From Lactarius indigo (taxonomy: Eukaryota; Basidiomycota; Agaricomycetes; Russulales; Russulaceae), in NCBI GenBank assembly GCA_025766275.1, contig JAFKAC010000102.1, positions 62,001-126,000 of the forward strand: a DNA stretch of 64,000 nt, given 5' to 3'. Positions 34,501-45,539 of this stretch are shown here, piece after piece. Position numbers and translations under genes: made by a program. The stretch's first letter is position 1. Every line of letters begins with the position of its first letter. Under the pieces are notes generated by a model. It was not told where the DNA came from and searched no databases. It saw only the letters and a program-made list of their open reading frames with translations.

Positions 34501-37500
34501 ATGTCTCATGATGCACATCCTATCACCACTAACATTCGAGAACCCATTGAGATCTCTCTCAAGGAATACGAAGAGCGGACCGGCATAAATCTCCTTGAAT
34601 ATCATCTCGTCGTCGAGCTCAAGAGTTGCGATTCACCATACTCTGTGATCGAAATACTCCAGGCACAATCTCAGGAATCTCAAAGGCTTCGCGATGATTA
34701 TGACGGCAGCTTGATGATGTGGGTAAAGCCGGTTGTCCACTTGCTGCATGCGTTGTCCACCAGCGGGGCTCTTGGAGAGGGTATCAGTGTGGTACGTTGA
34801 AAGACTTTCCATGCCGATGTTGCCTGACCCCGGCAATGATGTTCTAGTCGCTCCCTCCCACAATAGCGATTTTCGCTGGGATTGGTGTACTACTTGACGT
34901 ACGCGTTTTCTTCTTTGTGTCGTATCATGGAGCGTTCTAATATGTACGGCTCTTAGGCAGCTAAGCATGTTAGTGCAAGTAATGGTGCACTTGTCGACCT
35001 TTTCGAGTCCACGGAAAACCTTCTTCGGCCCCTCGATATTTGTACTAGGATTACGCCTACGACAGCAACGACTACAATACTCATGAAGATATTGATCGAA
35101 CTACTTTCTATCCTTGCCCTCGGAGCACAACAGCTCGAACAAGGTATACTCCTGGCTCAATATGATACAGTGGATCGAGGAAGAAAATTTTTCGGAATAA
35201 AGGGCATCGAAGTAGTGCGACAGAGATTGGACCGGCTCAACCAAGAGGAAGCCCGGGCGACTGCGGTGCAGACCCTAGAAGTGGTCTACGGTCTTTTAAA
35301 AAATATGAAGGTGGTTATGAATGGTACGCAGGCCTGAATTTACATCCTTTGTACGCCGTACTAAGCGTATTTCCGGTTAGGTGGAGAGTTCTCAATCAGT
35401 GAGCTCCGGGAGGCGCTCGGTATGTTTGACTGTTTGTTCTTCAAGTTGGCAACATCACCGACCGCGGGTGCCAGTTACCATGCAACTAGTCACGAGCAAT
35501 ATGAATAAGGCAAAGCGTCCGTCATCCATTTCCAAACTGATATTTGGCTGTTGCGACTGACGAACTACTGCACAGGTGACCAATCGCAAATATCCTCTCA
35601 GCGATGGTTGTCACCCCCCGATCCATCGAAAAATCACATTGTTTTGCGCCTAATTCACCAAGAGGGAACTAATACACGGGTCGTGCAAGGAGACACGTTC
35701 CGCGAGTGGACGGCCACAGGTTCCCTCCTATGGGTACATGGAAAACGCACGTTTTTATTAGTATTTGCACCCTTGTTACCGCTGATGGACGTTTTACCTC
35801 AGTGGGCTCTGGGAAGAGTGTACTCTGGTACGTCCAGCTTTATCTGTTGTCCCTCAACGCATACCGATAATAGTAACCAGTTCTATGATCATCGAAAACA
35901 TTAAAGTCATGTGCGCGGCTGGGCTAGCCTCTTTGGCGTACTTCTACTTCGATGCCAGAGATACCTCCAAGCAAGGCATCCGTGGGCTCCTCACTTCACT
36001 TCTTTTCCAACTGTCCGCTCGGTCCGATCTTTGTTGCGAAATTCTTTCCACATTATATCATGAGCACGGAAGTGGCTCACGACAGCCTAGTGAAGGCGTG
36101 CTAACGCGGTGCCTCAAAGACATGCTCACAATTCCTAAGCAAGGCCCAATGTACATAATCGTGGACGCCATCGACGAATGTCCCAATTATTCTGGCGTAC
36201 CATCCCCGCGAGAGAGAGTCTTGGGTCTCTTAGACGAGCTCGTCCAACTCAAAAGTCCTGGTTTACATATCTGCGTCTCCAGTCGCCTCGAATCAGACGT
36301 CGAAACCGCTCTTCGACCTTTGTCGTCCCACTCGATCTCCCTTGAATCAGACGACAACACTGGGAATGACATTTTGGATTACATCAACGCTGTCGTGAAC
36401 ACAGATCGGAAAATGCGAAAGTGGACCGCAGAGGACCAGCGCCTCGTCATCGATACGCTCTCAGAGAAGGCTGATGGGATGTATGTCATCGTTATCATTT
36501 AGATCTCTAATCAAACCTTACTCATCTGCGTCATGCAGGTTCCTCTGGGTCTCCTGTCAGCTAGACGCACTGCGTCGCAGTTTCCCAATCAATATCCGGC
36601 GCGTGTTGGAACAATTACCAGATCAATTAGATGCAACATACGAGAATGCACTAGAGAGAATCGACGAAGACAACTGGGAATACGCTCACCGTCTTTTCCA
36701 ATGCATCACAGTCGCTTCTCGCCCACTTTACGTTGAGGAGCTCGCAGAGTTCCTGGTGTTTGACTTCAGCGGTCCTCCGGGATCAATCCCGGAAATCATA
36801 GAAAATCGGCGCCATAAAAGCCCTAGAGAAGTCGTGCTGTCCACATGTTCAAGCTTGATCGCCATCGTGGAGGTCTCGGGGCGTCGCGTTGTTTGCTTTT
36901 CTCACTTTTCGTTCAGGGAGTTCTTGACATCGGACCGCCTCGCCACGACAGGAGGGCCCGTCTCCCGCTACCACATCTCTCTCGAACACGCCCATACTAT
37001 CGTCGCACATGCTTGTCTTGGTCTCCTGCTGCAGTCCGATCACATCGACCGACAACATATCGATGGTTGGCCCCTTGCGAAGTATGCCGCTCAGTACTGG
37101 GTCAACCATGCCCAGTTCGGAAATGTCTCGTCCTCCATTCGAAATGCCATGGAATCCCTCTTTGACCCAAGCAACCCATATTTTAAGGCCTGGGTCTCAA
37201 TTTGGGACGTTGATGAGGAGCGGAGCACCTCCGGTCCACTGGACTCTTCCCCGAAGTCTGCAGCGACCGCATTGTACTATGCTGCACTGTGCGGCTTCCG
37301 TGACGTGGTGGAATGGTTGGTGACGAAGCACCTGCAGGACGTGAATGCCAGGGGCGGTAATTACTTCACACCATTACATGCTACTTCAGCGCGAGGATAT
37401 TTGAATGTCGCTCGCTTTCTCCTCGAACACGGCGCGGATGTCAACGCTGCGGACGACTTTGGCCAAACTCCGTTGCATCTCGCGGCAAAAATGGGTCATT

Positions 37501-38252
37501 CGGAGATGGCGGCGCTACTTCTCGTATTTGGCGGCAATGTGAGTGCCCAAGATACCCAACAGCAGACCCCTTTGTTTTATGCGGCACAAGAAGGCCAACT
37601 GGAGGTGACGCGCGTGCTTGTTCTGCATGGTGCAGATGTCGGAGTCCAAGACAAGAATGGGGAGACTGCGTTGCATTTCGCGGCACAGAAAAATCATTCG
37701 GAGATTGCTACGCTACTTCTCTGGCATGGCCCCGCTGCGAATGCTCTGAATACCCGACAACTGACCCCATTGCATTATGCAGCATACAATGGGAACTTGG
37801 AGGCGACGCGCGTACTACTTTTGCACGGTGCAGATGTCGAAGCCCGGACTTTGGATCGGCAGACAGCGTTGCACCTCGCGGCGTTGAAAAATCATTCGGA
37901 GATTGCCACGTTACTTCTCGAGCACGATGCCAACGCGGATGCCAAAAGTCTCGACGAGCTGACCCCATTTCTCTGTGCTGTACAAGAAGGCCAAATGGAT
38001 GTGATGCGCGTACTCGCTGCAGATGTCAGAGCCCGGACTTTGAAGGGGGGGATTGTACCGCATCTCGCGGTACGGGACAATCATTCGATGGCAGCTACGC
38101 TTCCCCTCGAGCACGGTTTCAGTGCGAATAACCCCGTGAGTGGCGAGGGTGAAACGACTCAGGTGACAGAATTCAGTGACAACACGATTTCCCGAGGTTC
38201 GTGTCCCCGGAAGACTACCGCAATTTTTGTTCTCATGAGGGTTTACCATTGA
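34501..38252 (+). CDS. NLR: Goodbye-like/NACHT/ankyrin, intact NACHT
   Basis: Fungal STAND receptor; such proteins sense non-self or stress and can trigger programmed cell death. Exons: 34501-34791, 34848-34898, 34957-35323, 35381-35419, 35576-35746, 35803-35827, 35881-36480, 36539-38252 (1085 residues, all phases agree). Goodbye-like N-terminus (EISLKEYEERTGINLLEYHL), helical linker (IKGIEVVRQRLDRLNQEEAR), Walker A HGKLGSGKSVLC built across a GC-AG intron (35,747-35,802), Walker B MYIIVDAIDECPN, MFLWVSCQLDALRR, then seven ankyrin repeats. Start 34501 is the first ATG in frame; in copy 2 the same place has no ATG, so the older gene probably began in the module upstream. Instead of stopping at 38,252 it may splice at 38,197-38,271 into the truncated zinc-finger linker. 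Confidence 0.78.
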
Positions 38253-38271
38253 CACTGTTTGCCGATTGCAG

Positions 38272-38720
38272 GATCACCGACACCATCAGCTGTGCCATCG
38301 TTGAGTTGGAGCCATCATTCATACGACTCTTCGGCAAACTCCGCTATATCCCGGCCGGCGTCTGTGTCCAGTTCCAGCGCCGGTGGGCCTGGCCTCTTTG
38401 ACTTCCCTGCGCCTGCTCAGCAATCCTGGACGACTTCTGCAGATCTCTCAACTTCCGACCATTCTTGCCTTCCTATCTCCCAGCCAAGTCGCTTCCACCC
38501 TTTCATTCAACCGTTCCCCCGCGAACATCAACCTCGTGCTGACAATAGCAGGAATACTGACACAGAAACCGCTCGTGTGGCCACCCTTTCAAACCTTTTT
38601 GAAGAGCCACGTGAGTATTACGTTTTGTGGAACCTGAAGTTGCATCTTGACCGCATAGCTCTTGGTAGCTCCGTCATCGACATCCCCTTCATCCCAAAGT
38701 CGTTCTCACGTCAATGCATG
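38272..38720 (+). pseudogene. chimeric join: zinc-finger linker plus reused module (occurrence 4)
   Basis: From 38,272 the sequence follows the Ser/Pro-rich linker of copy 2 ([30 protein letters not shown]), then at about 38,533 switches within one codon to the reused module (DNSRNTDTETARVATLSNLF). The frame stays open across the join. The zinc fingers are lost. Splicing at GTGAGT (38,612) and an acceptor GGTAG would continue into PSSTSPSSQSRSHV and towards the next gene. Confidence 0.75.
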
Positions 38721-38764
38721 TTGCCTTTAAGCCTCTCACGGCCCCACCACTGACATATTTCTAG

Positions 38765-39691
38765 TATCATCAACCACCCACCGAGGCATATGCTCGTATC
38801 CCGTTCACTCGCAGCGACGGCTACCTTGTGCGGACGTTCGGTCACCGAGACGCAGCGTTCTTCATCGAGTCGCTCCTCAAGATGGACGCCCGCGAGGTGC
38901 ACCTCATCAAAAACGTGCCGGGCTGGCACAGCGCGCTCATGGTCTCGCGGCCATCTGTGTCCGGCACGCCCCCCGACGCGCTCGCCAACAACGAGCACCC
39001 ACTCTGGCTCCTCGACTTCGTCCCCCAGCCCCAGGCCACCGTCGTCACCCAGCAAATATTGACGCCACGAAACCAGTCCGACTGGCGCCGCTATGTCGAG
39101 CAGGCCCACCTTCGCATGCCCGTCTTCTTCGTGCAAAATAACGACGTGATCGGCCTCCTGTTGTCACGCGCGGCGGTGGGGGACACCTCGTCCCTACGAA
39201 ACGCGGACAGGCCGGCTCCCCTTGGTGGTGGACACTCCACCCAAATTCGCATTGCTGTGAGTTCTCCCCCCTCCCTTTCTCCGTCACATTAAACGTACTT
39301 GGTCACCCCCCCCCAGTGGCCTGGCTATGCATCATGGGAAAGGCAGATTCAGATTCGGGATCAAACGCGGCACCGCAACGAGATCACGTTGGAACGGTTC
39401 GCAAAGTTGGTCGCAGGCATCGTTGATAGATTTCTCATGGTGAGGCTCTGTTCCGGTTTTCAAGGTCGCACCATACGCTATGTTGACACCCTTTGTCTAC
39501 GTATGTAGCACAGTGCAACGGTCGCCACTCGCAACCTCATGTGGAGAGTTGGGGACGGCGCCATCACCCGCAATGACGTTATTATTGTTGGTACTGTGCA
39601 GGTCTCCGCGGGAGGGTGGATGCCCATTCTACAAATTTCTCCACTTAATCCTAATCCTAATGGGATTCCGACTCATTTTTTCTCTAGTTAG
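38765..39691 (+). CDS. agaricomycete protein of unknown function, 5' end uncertain
   Basis: Exons 38765-39256, 39317-39439, 39509-39691 (265 residues from the first acceptor). Seen: YHQPPTEAYARIPFTRSDGY, HPLWLLDFVPQPQATVVTQQ, MPVFFVQNNDVIGLLLSRAA, WPGYASWERQIQIRDQTRH, ITLERFAKLVAGIVDRFL, MWRVGDGAITRNDVIIVGT and WMPILQIS. I recognise this as a recurrent agaricomycete family without a known function. There is no ATG start before the first acceptor; the reused module lies directly upstream and can be joined in frame only through a GC donor (GCATGT at 38,716) or another unseen exon. It may be the 3' part of a larger chimeric gene with NLR copy 3. Confidence 0.6.
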
Positions 39692-40924
39692 ATTCGATCG
39701 ACGTATCTGTACTCATATATCATACCTTGTAACTTATGTCGTACCCAGGTACAGTGGTGATCAAAAGTATTGCACAACACGCTTGATGCATCTTGGTAGG
39801 TGGTGGTGATAAACGCAGCGGGTTGGCACACCAGACATTGTCAGAATCGACTGAAGTACCACTGGCAGGTGCGCGTAAGGCGTCTTAAATGCATCGTAGA
39901 GAGCTCGTAGATACTTGTGATATAATAAACGGACATCCGCTCCGTTAGAAACGAACGGAAATAATGTCTCAACTAAAGATCGAGGGATTGTCCCTGATCG
40001 CAGCTACTACTGTAAGGATAGTGTTTGTGTGGCTACTCGCATCTCGTGCCCGACGCCGAGACAACTCGCACGTAAAAGCTCGACATTTCAATAGGTGGGA
40101 CTGATGGACCATAATCTGGACCTACAGCTGGGAAGCTTACTTCGGTATTGTATGTACTTTTCTTTTCTTCTTGAACAAGAACAAAGCGACCGTCAGGTTC
40201 TGGGCATCGCGGCTCTGTGAGTAGGGCCATCTCCGCTGGCTCCACATATCCAGCGACAAATATCCCGAAGGTTAGGATGGGGCTTCTCCTTCGCGAACTC
40301 CATCACGCGGATGTGGGGCGCAGCGCAGTGGACACTGGACAGCAAGTTGGTGGGCAGGTTGAACTTGATCTCACTATTGAATTGGGAAGATGAGGTAGTT
40401 GGTGAATAATGCTGCGCAGACCTTTCCGGTGCGCCTCTCATTCACAGAGCATAATGGTATGTCGACGTAACCAGAACACCTCCCTCTTGGTCGCAATTGA
40501 TACGTTGGTACACGGCTGATGTCTCGCTGAAATTGATGGTGGATTTCTTCTGTAGCTTCTCCACGAGTTGGGTTAGACCTGCGAACACGTCACGGGTACC
40601 TGTCAAACTCGGCTTGCTCACATTAGATAATAACCGTGACCGAGCGGAGTTTCATAAATTGGGGCGTGTGACTGTCCAATATTCGGGTCCGACTGACAGA
40701 CGAGAGGTTGCACAATTTTCAGGGCGAACTTCGACGGCGTCTGGCTGTTATACAACCCTTCCCTGTACAGATTATATGCACCGACGAGTGAACCCCGTAT
40801 TTGTCATGACGGGTCCTACGACGTTACCGTTCCTACCAACACCTTTATATGAATTGTTTAAAAGGCGTAGCCATCTGCAATTTTCCTCAGACTCAGGCAG
40901 TTCCCCAGTGCCAGTGTCTTATTT
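39692..40924. other. intergenic; degenerate duplicated block
   Basis: The part from 40,000 to 40,450 is similar on the minus strand to 46,100-46,600 (shared words such as RCPEPDG/RRLESG-type context and FNLPTNLLSSV versus LNLPTNALSTA), so it is an old duplicated block, perhaps a decayed gene. The last 250 bases resemble the upstream region of oxidase copy A. Confidence 0.5.
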
Positions 40925-42909
40925 ATGCTCCCGACGACGCCTTTAGTCTGCGCGCTGTCCTTGGCTGCATTGGCATATGGCCATCCTGGGACGTTGGATG
41001 CTTGGTTGGATGACCGTGCGACACTGGGTACAACGTCTCGATTTAAGGCAACTTGCCACCGGATAGCTGCAGCCATCTCTGACGCTTCCGAGGTGTTCTA
41101 TCCCCGTGTGTCCCGTGTCTTTGCTCATTTTTAATGTTCGAACTGATACTCGGTTTCCTGGACAGATTCTGCTCAGTATGTCTCCGACATCACACATCCA
41201 TACGCGTCCAGTTCCCAAGCGTCCGCTTGCTCAGTAGAGCCTGGGTCAGCTGACGACGTTAGCAGGATTGTATGAAGTTGCGCATTATATAGTTTGCCCT
41301 TGCTGATCGCATGTATATATAGCTACGCATCATAGGCTCGACCCGCACGCCTTTTGCGGTCAAGGGTGGAGGTCACACAGATAATCCTGGATTCTCCTCG
41401 ACACGTGGTGTTCAGATCTCCCTGGTACGCTTCGACAAGATAGCGATCAATTCTACTGGTCGAACAGTCGAACTTGGTGCTGGTCTTACCTGGGGTCGAG
41501 TGTATGCTGCGCTTGATCCCTTTGGAATAAGTGTTATCGGGGGACGTGTGGGGGACGTTGGTGTCTCTGGTTTGACTCTTGGTGGTGGTGAGTTTCGTTC
41601 GTCGCTCGATGCCTCGACAGAGCATATATACATGATTTTCAGGGATATCGTTTAAAAGCAACAGATATGGCCTTTCGATCGACAATATCGTAAGTTACGA
41701 GCTTGTCTTACCCAATGGGACCATCACGTCGGTCACCTCGAATGATAAGGATCTTTGGTTCGGGCTAAGGGTAAATTATAAGCCAGCGAATGCACCACGG
41801 TCTTATTGATGTTTGAAACTGCAGGGAGGACTGAACAATTTTGTGCGCGACGAAATTTCCAGGAAATAATCCTCAGAAAACTCAATTTATTAACAGGGAA
41901 TTGTGACCAATTTTGTCGTCAAGTTGCATCCGCAATCCAAAGTTTGGGTCTGTATTGAGACCAAATCTCAAAAGAATTCTATTGACATCAGTTGGAAGGG
42001 CGGTGTTATGTTCTATCCCCCAAACCAATTGTCCGCGGTTAAGGCTGCTCTCATGAGATATCAGCAAAAGCAGGACGTTAATGCCTCGCTTGCGGTGGTA
42101 TTCAATTATGCCTCTGGTCAAGTACGCCTGAAGTCCTCGGCGTGTTCGAATAACTGAATTGACCCGCGATAGATGACATCTGGTTCTGTCCTCTTCTACG
42201 ATGCACCCGTCCCCCCTCAGGGACTTTTCGATGATTTCTTGGCCATTCCGACCACCTTGAAGAATGTATCGACTTGGTCGTACCCTGATCTGATCTCAAC
42301 ATTTGACCCATTCAGTCCTCCTCCCAGCAGTTCACAGTCGGTGGTCCATTCTACCCGGCTGTGGTGATGCTCACACGGTACTTCTAGCAATTACGGCTGT
42401 GGGGTGCCAGTCACGCAGTACTCGCCTGCCGTTTTTGACGCGTTCGTGGATCAAACCTTGGTTGGTACCTCTCCGAACCAAGCATTGAGTCCATAAACTG
42501 AACGCGTTGGCAGCTTTGGGGCTCACGCGTTGCTTCCTTGGACAAAGATGCAAGCGTTGCTGCCAATCTTGAACCGTTCGATAGCGGTATCTTCTCCCAC
42601 GGGTCCGGGTCTGCATATCCTCCAGATCGCTCCCGGGCAATCTTCCAGTCTATCATTAGCACCACGTGGACCAACGCCTCGATCGATGGCACCGTCGCCC
42701 CTGCGTTGCGCGAAATGAAGGCCGCGGTCCAGGTTGTGGCGGACGCAGAGGGGCAAAATGTGTCGGATGCGGCGGTGTATGTGAATTACGCGATGTTCGG
42801 TACTCCGCTAGAGGAGATCTACGGACAGAATGTGCCTCGACTTCGTAGGATCAGAGCCGCTATAGATCCAAATGACGTGATGGGGCTTGCTGGGGGTTTC
42901 AAGTTCTAG
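40925..42909 (+). CDS. secreted FAD-linked oxidoreductase, copy B
   Basis: Ten exons in the same positions as copy A, first exon 40,925-41,105, all joined by GT..AG in frame (about 500 residues). The first exon is 12 bases longer than in the other copies because of a small duplication (TLDAWLDDRAT). Flavin segment FAVKGGGHTDNPGFSS, loop GVSGLTLGGG, substrate-domain piece SVLFYDAPVPPQGLFDDFL, BBE end YVNYAMFGTPLEEIYGQN and MGLAGGFKF. First of a direct tandem array of three; spacing to copy C is about 640 bp. No inactivating change found. Confidence 0.85.
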
Positions 42910-43296
42910 TTACTTGGGTAACCCCAACTCGCTAGGTGTCTCTCAATAGGCATTACTTATCCGTATTTACTGTATTCACGGAGCTGCTTTAAACTTCGTA
43001 TCTTAGTGCCCCTCCACCACTATAATTTTAGTAGCCAATCGGGACCAGAAGGAGCAATTCTTCGCTTGTGGCTTTCCCGATACAGTAGACCGTACTGGAG
43101 CTTCTCCGCGGGTTGGACTATTAAAATAGACCTACAAACACGTCACAGGTACCTAAGCAGTACGTCAAGCTCGGCCAGCTCACCATAGAAGGTAAGCGCT
43201 GAGCACGTTCGAGGGCACGTTCCAAGCCACCACACCAGGGCACAACTAAATGTGACAGTCCGGTGTTTGATTTTGACGGCGTACATTACTAAGTTA

Positions 43297-43397
43297 CACT
43301 GAGGGTATTTTACAATGTAATCCAATACAGTCGGCTATTTCACGAAATCTGATTGGTCAGATTTTTATTTGGATTACATTGTAAAATCCCCACAGTG
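43297..43397. repeat. 101-bp hairpin MITE
   Basis: Arms 43,297-43,326 and 43,368-43,397 are inverted copies (core TTTTACAATGTAATCCAA, ends CACTG/CAGTG) around a 41-base loop. No coding capacity. Lies between oxidase copies B and C. Confidence 0.8.
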
Positions 43398-43552
43398 CCA
43401 GTGACCTTCCATCACTGACAATCACCGATGTAGTGCCGACCTGCATATTGACATGATGCTTCGGCGGGATTACTTTTAGTATATATGCACCAATCAAAAG
43501 GCTAAACCTGTTGCGATTTCTCCCAAGCTCAAGGAACTTCCTAAGTGTACTT

Positions 43553-45539
43553 ATGCTCTCGACAACGCCTTTACTCTGCGCGCTGTTGCTCGTCGCGTTA
43601 GCATTTGGCTATCCCGCAACGTTGGATGACCGTGAAACACTGGGTGCAACGCATCGAGTCAAGGCAACCTGCCACCGGATAGCTGCAGCCATCTCTAATG
43701 CTTCCGAGGTGTTCTATCCCCGTGTGTTCCGCCCTTGCTCATTCTTAACGCTCGAACTAATAGCTGGTTTCTTGGACAGATTCTGCTCAGTATATCTCTG
43801 ACATCACACATACATACGCGTCCAGTTCCGAGGTGTCTACTTGCTCAGTAGAGCCTGGATCAGCTGGCGACGTGAGCAAGATTGTATGAAGTTGCCCATT
43901 GTTCCATTTTGCTCTGTCTGATCGCTTCTTTGTAGCTACGCATCATAGGCTCGACCCGCACGCCTTTTGCGGTCAAGGGTGGAGGTCACACGGGTAATCC
44001 TGGGTTCTCCTCGACACGCGGTGTCCAGATCTCCCTGGCACGCTTTGACAAGATAACGGTTGATTCTACTGCCGGAACGGTCGAACTTGGTGCTGGTCTT
44101 ACATGGGATCAAGTGTATGCTGCGCTTGATCCCTTTGAAATAACCGTCATTGGGGGGCGTGTACGCGGCGTTGGTGTCTCTGGTTTGACACTTGGTGGCG
44201 GTGAGTGCCGTTCATCGCTGGAAGCCTCAACGGGCAATAGATCCGTGATGCGCAGGGATATCGTTTAAGAGCAACAAGTACGGTCTTTCGATCGACAGCG
44301 TCGTGAGGTATGACCTTGTCTTACCCAATGGGACCATTACGTCGGTCACTTCGAAGGATAAAGATCTCTGGTTCGGGCTGAGAGTAGGTCATGATCTAGC
44401 GATTGCACCGGGGTCATGCTGATGTTTGAAACTGTAGGGAGGACTGAACAATTTTGTGCGCGACGAAATTGCTAGGGAATGGTTCACCGAAAACTCAAGT
44501 TATTGACAGGGAATTGTGACCAAGTTTGTCGTCAAGTCGCATCCGCAATCCAAAGTTTGGGTTTGTATCAAGACCAAATTTCAGAGAAGAATTCTATTGA
44601 CACATCGATTTGAAGGGTGGTATCATGTTCTATCCTCCGAACCAATTGGATGCGGTCAAAGATGCTCTCGTGAAGTACCAGCAAAAGCAGGACGTTAATG
44701 CCGCACTCGCGGTGTTTGTGAATTATGCCTCAGGCCAAGTACACTTGAAGCTCTCTGCGTGTTCAAGAAGACTGAGCTGATTCGCGATAGTTGACATCTG
44801 GTTCTGTCCTCTTCTACGATGCACCTGCTCCCCCTCAGGGACTTTTCGATGATTTCTTGGCCATTCCAAACACCCTGGCAAATGTGTCGACTTGGTCATA
44901 TCCTGATCTAATCTCGACATTCGACCCATTAAGTCCTCTCCCCAGTAGTTCACGGTTGGTACTTCACTTCACTCTACCCAGCTGCGGTGATGCTCACACG
45001 GTTACCTCTAGCAATTATTTCTGTGGAGTGCCAGTCACGCATTACTCGCCTGTCGTTTTTGATGCGTTTGTGAATCAAACCTTGGTTGGTACCTTTTTTT
45101 CGAGTCAAGCACCGACGAGTCCATAAGCTGAACGTGTTGGTAGTTGTGGGGCCCGCGCGTTGCTTCCCTGGAGAAAAATGCGAGCGTTTCTGCCTATTTC
45201 GAGCCGTTCGACAGCGGTATCTTCTCGCACGGATCCGGGTCTGCATATCCTCCAGATCGTTCCCAGGCAGTCTTCCAGTCTCTCATTAGCGCCGCGTGGA
45301 CCAATTCTTCGATCGATGACTTCGCTGCCCCTGCACTGCGCAAAGCGAAGGCCGCGGTACAGGCCGTGGCGGCCGCGGATGGGCAGGACGTGGCGCATGC
45401 CGCGGTGTATGTGAATTACGCGATGTTCGATACCCCGCTAGAGGAGATCTATGGACAAAATGTGCCTCGACTTCGTAGGATCAAAGCTGCTGTAGATCCA
45501 AAAGACGTGATGGGGCTCACTGGGGGGTTCAAGTTCTAA
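43553..45539 (+). CDS. secreted FAD-linked oxidoreductase, copy C
   Basis: Ten exons on the common plan, start at 43,553 (MLSTTPLLCALLLVALAFG signal peptide), stop at 45,537-45,539. Flavin segment FAVKGGGHTGNPGFSS; RGVGVSGLTLGGG; SGSVLFYDAPAPPQGLFDDF; BBE end YVNYAMFDTPLEEIYGQN. All splice phases agree and I found no break. Its substrate-domain exons are closest to copy D, while exon 1 lacks the extra codons of copy B. Confidence 0.85.

Noticed and set aside
38790..39062. Arg/Ser-rich frame across the YHQPPT exon
   Set aside because: Shadow frame; the frame with HPLWLLDFVPQP and correct later splices is the conserved one.
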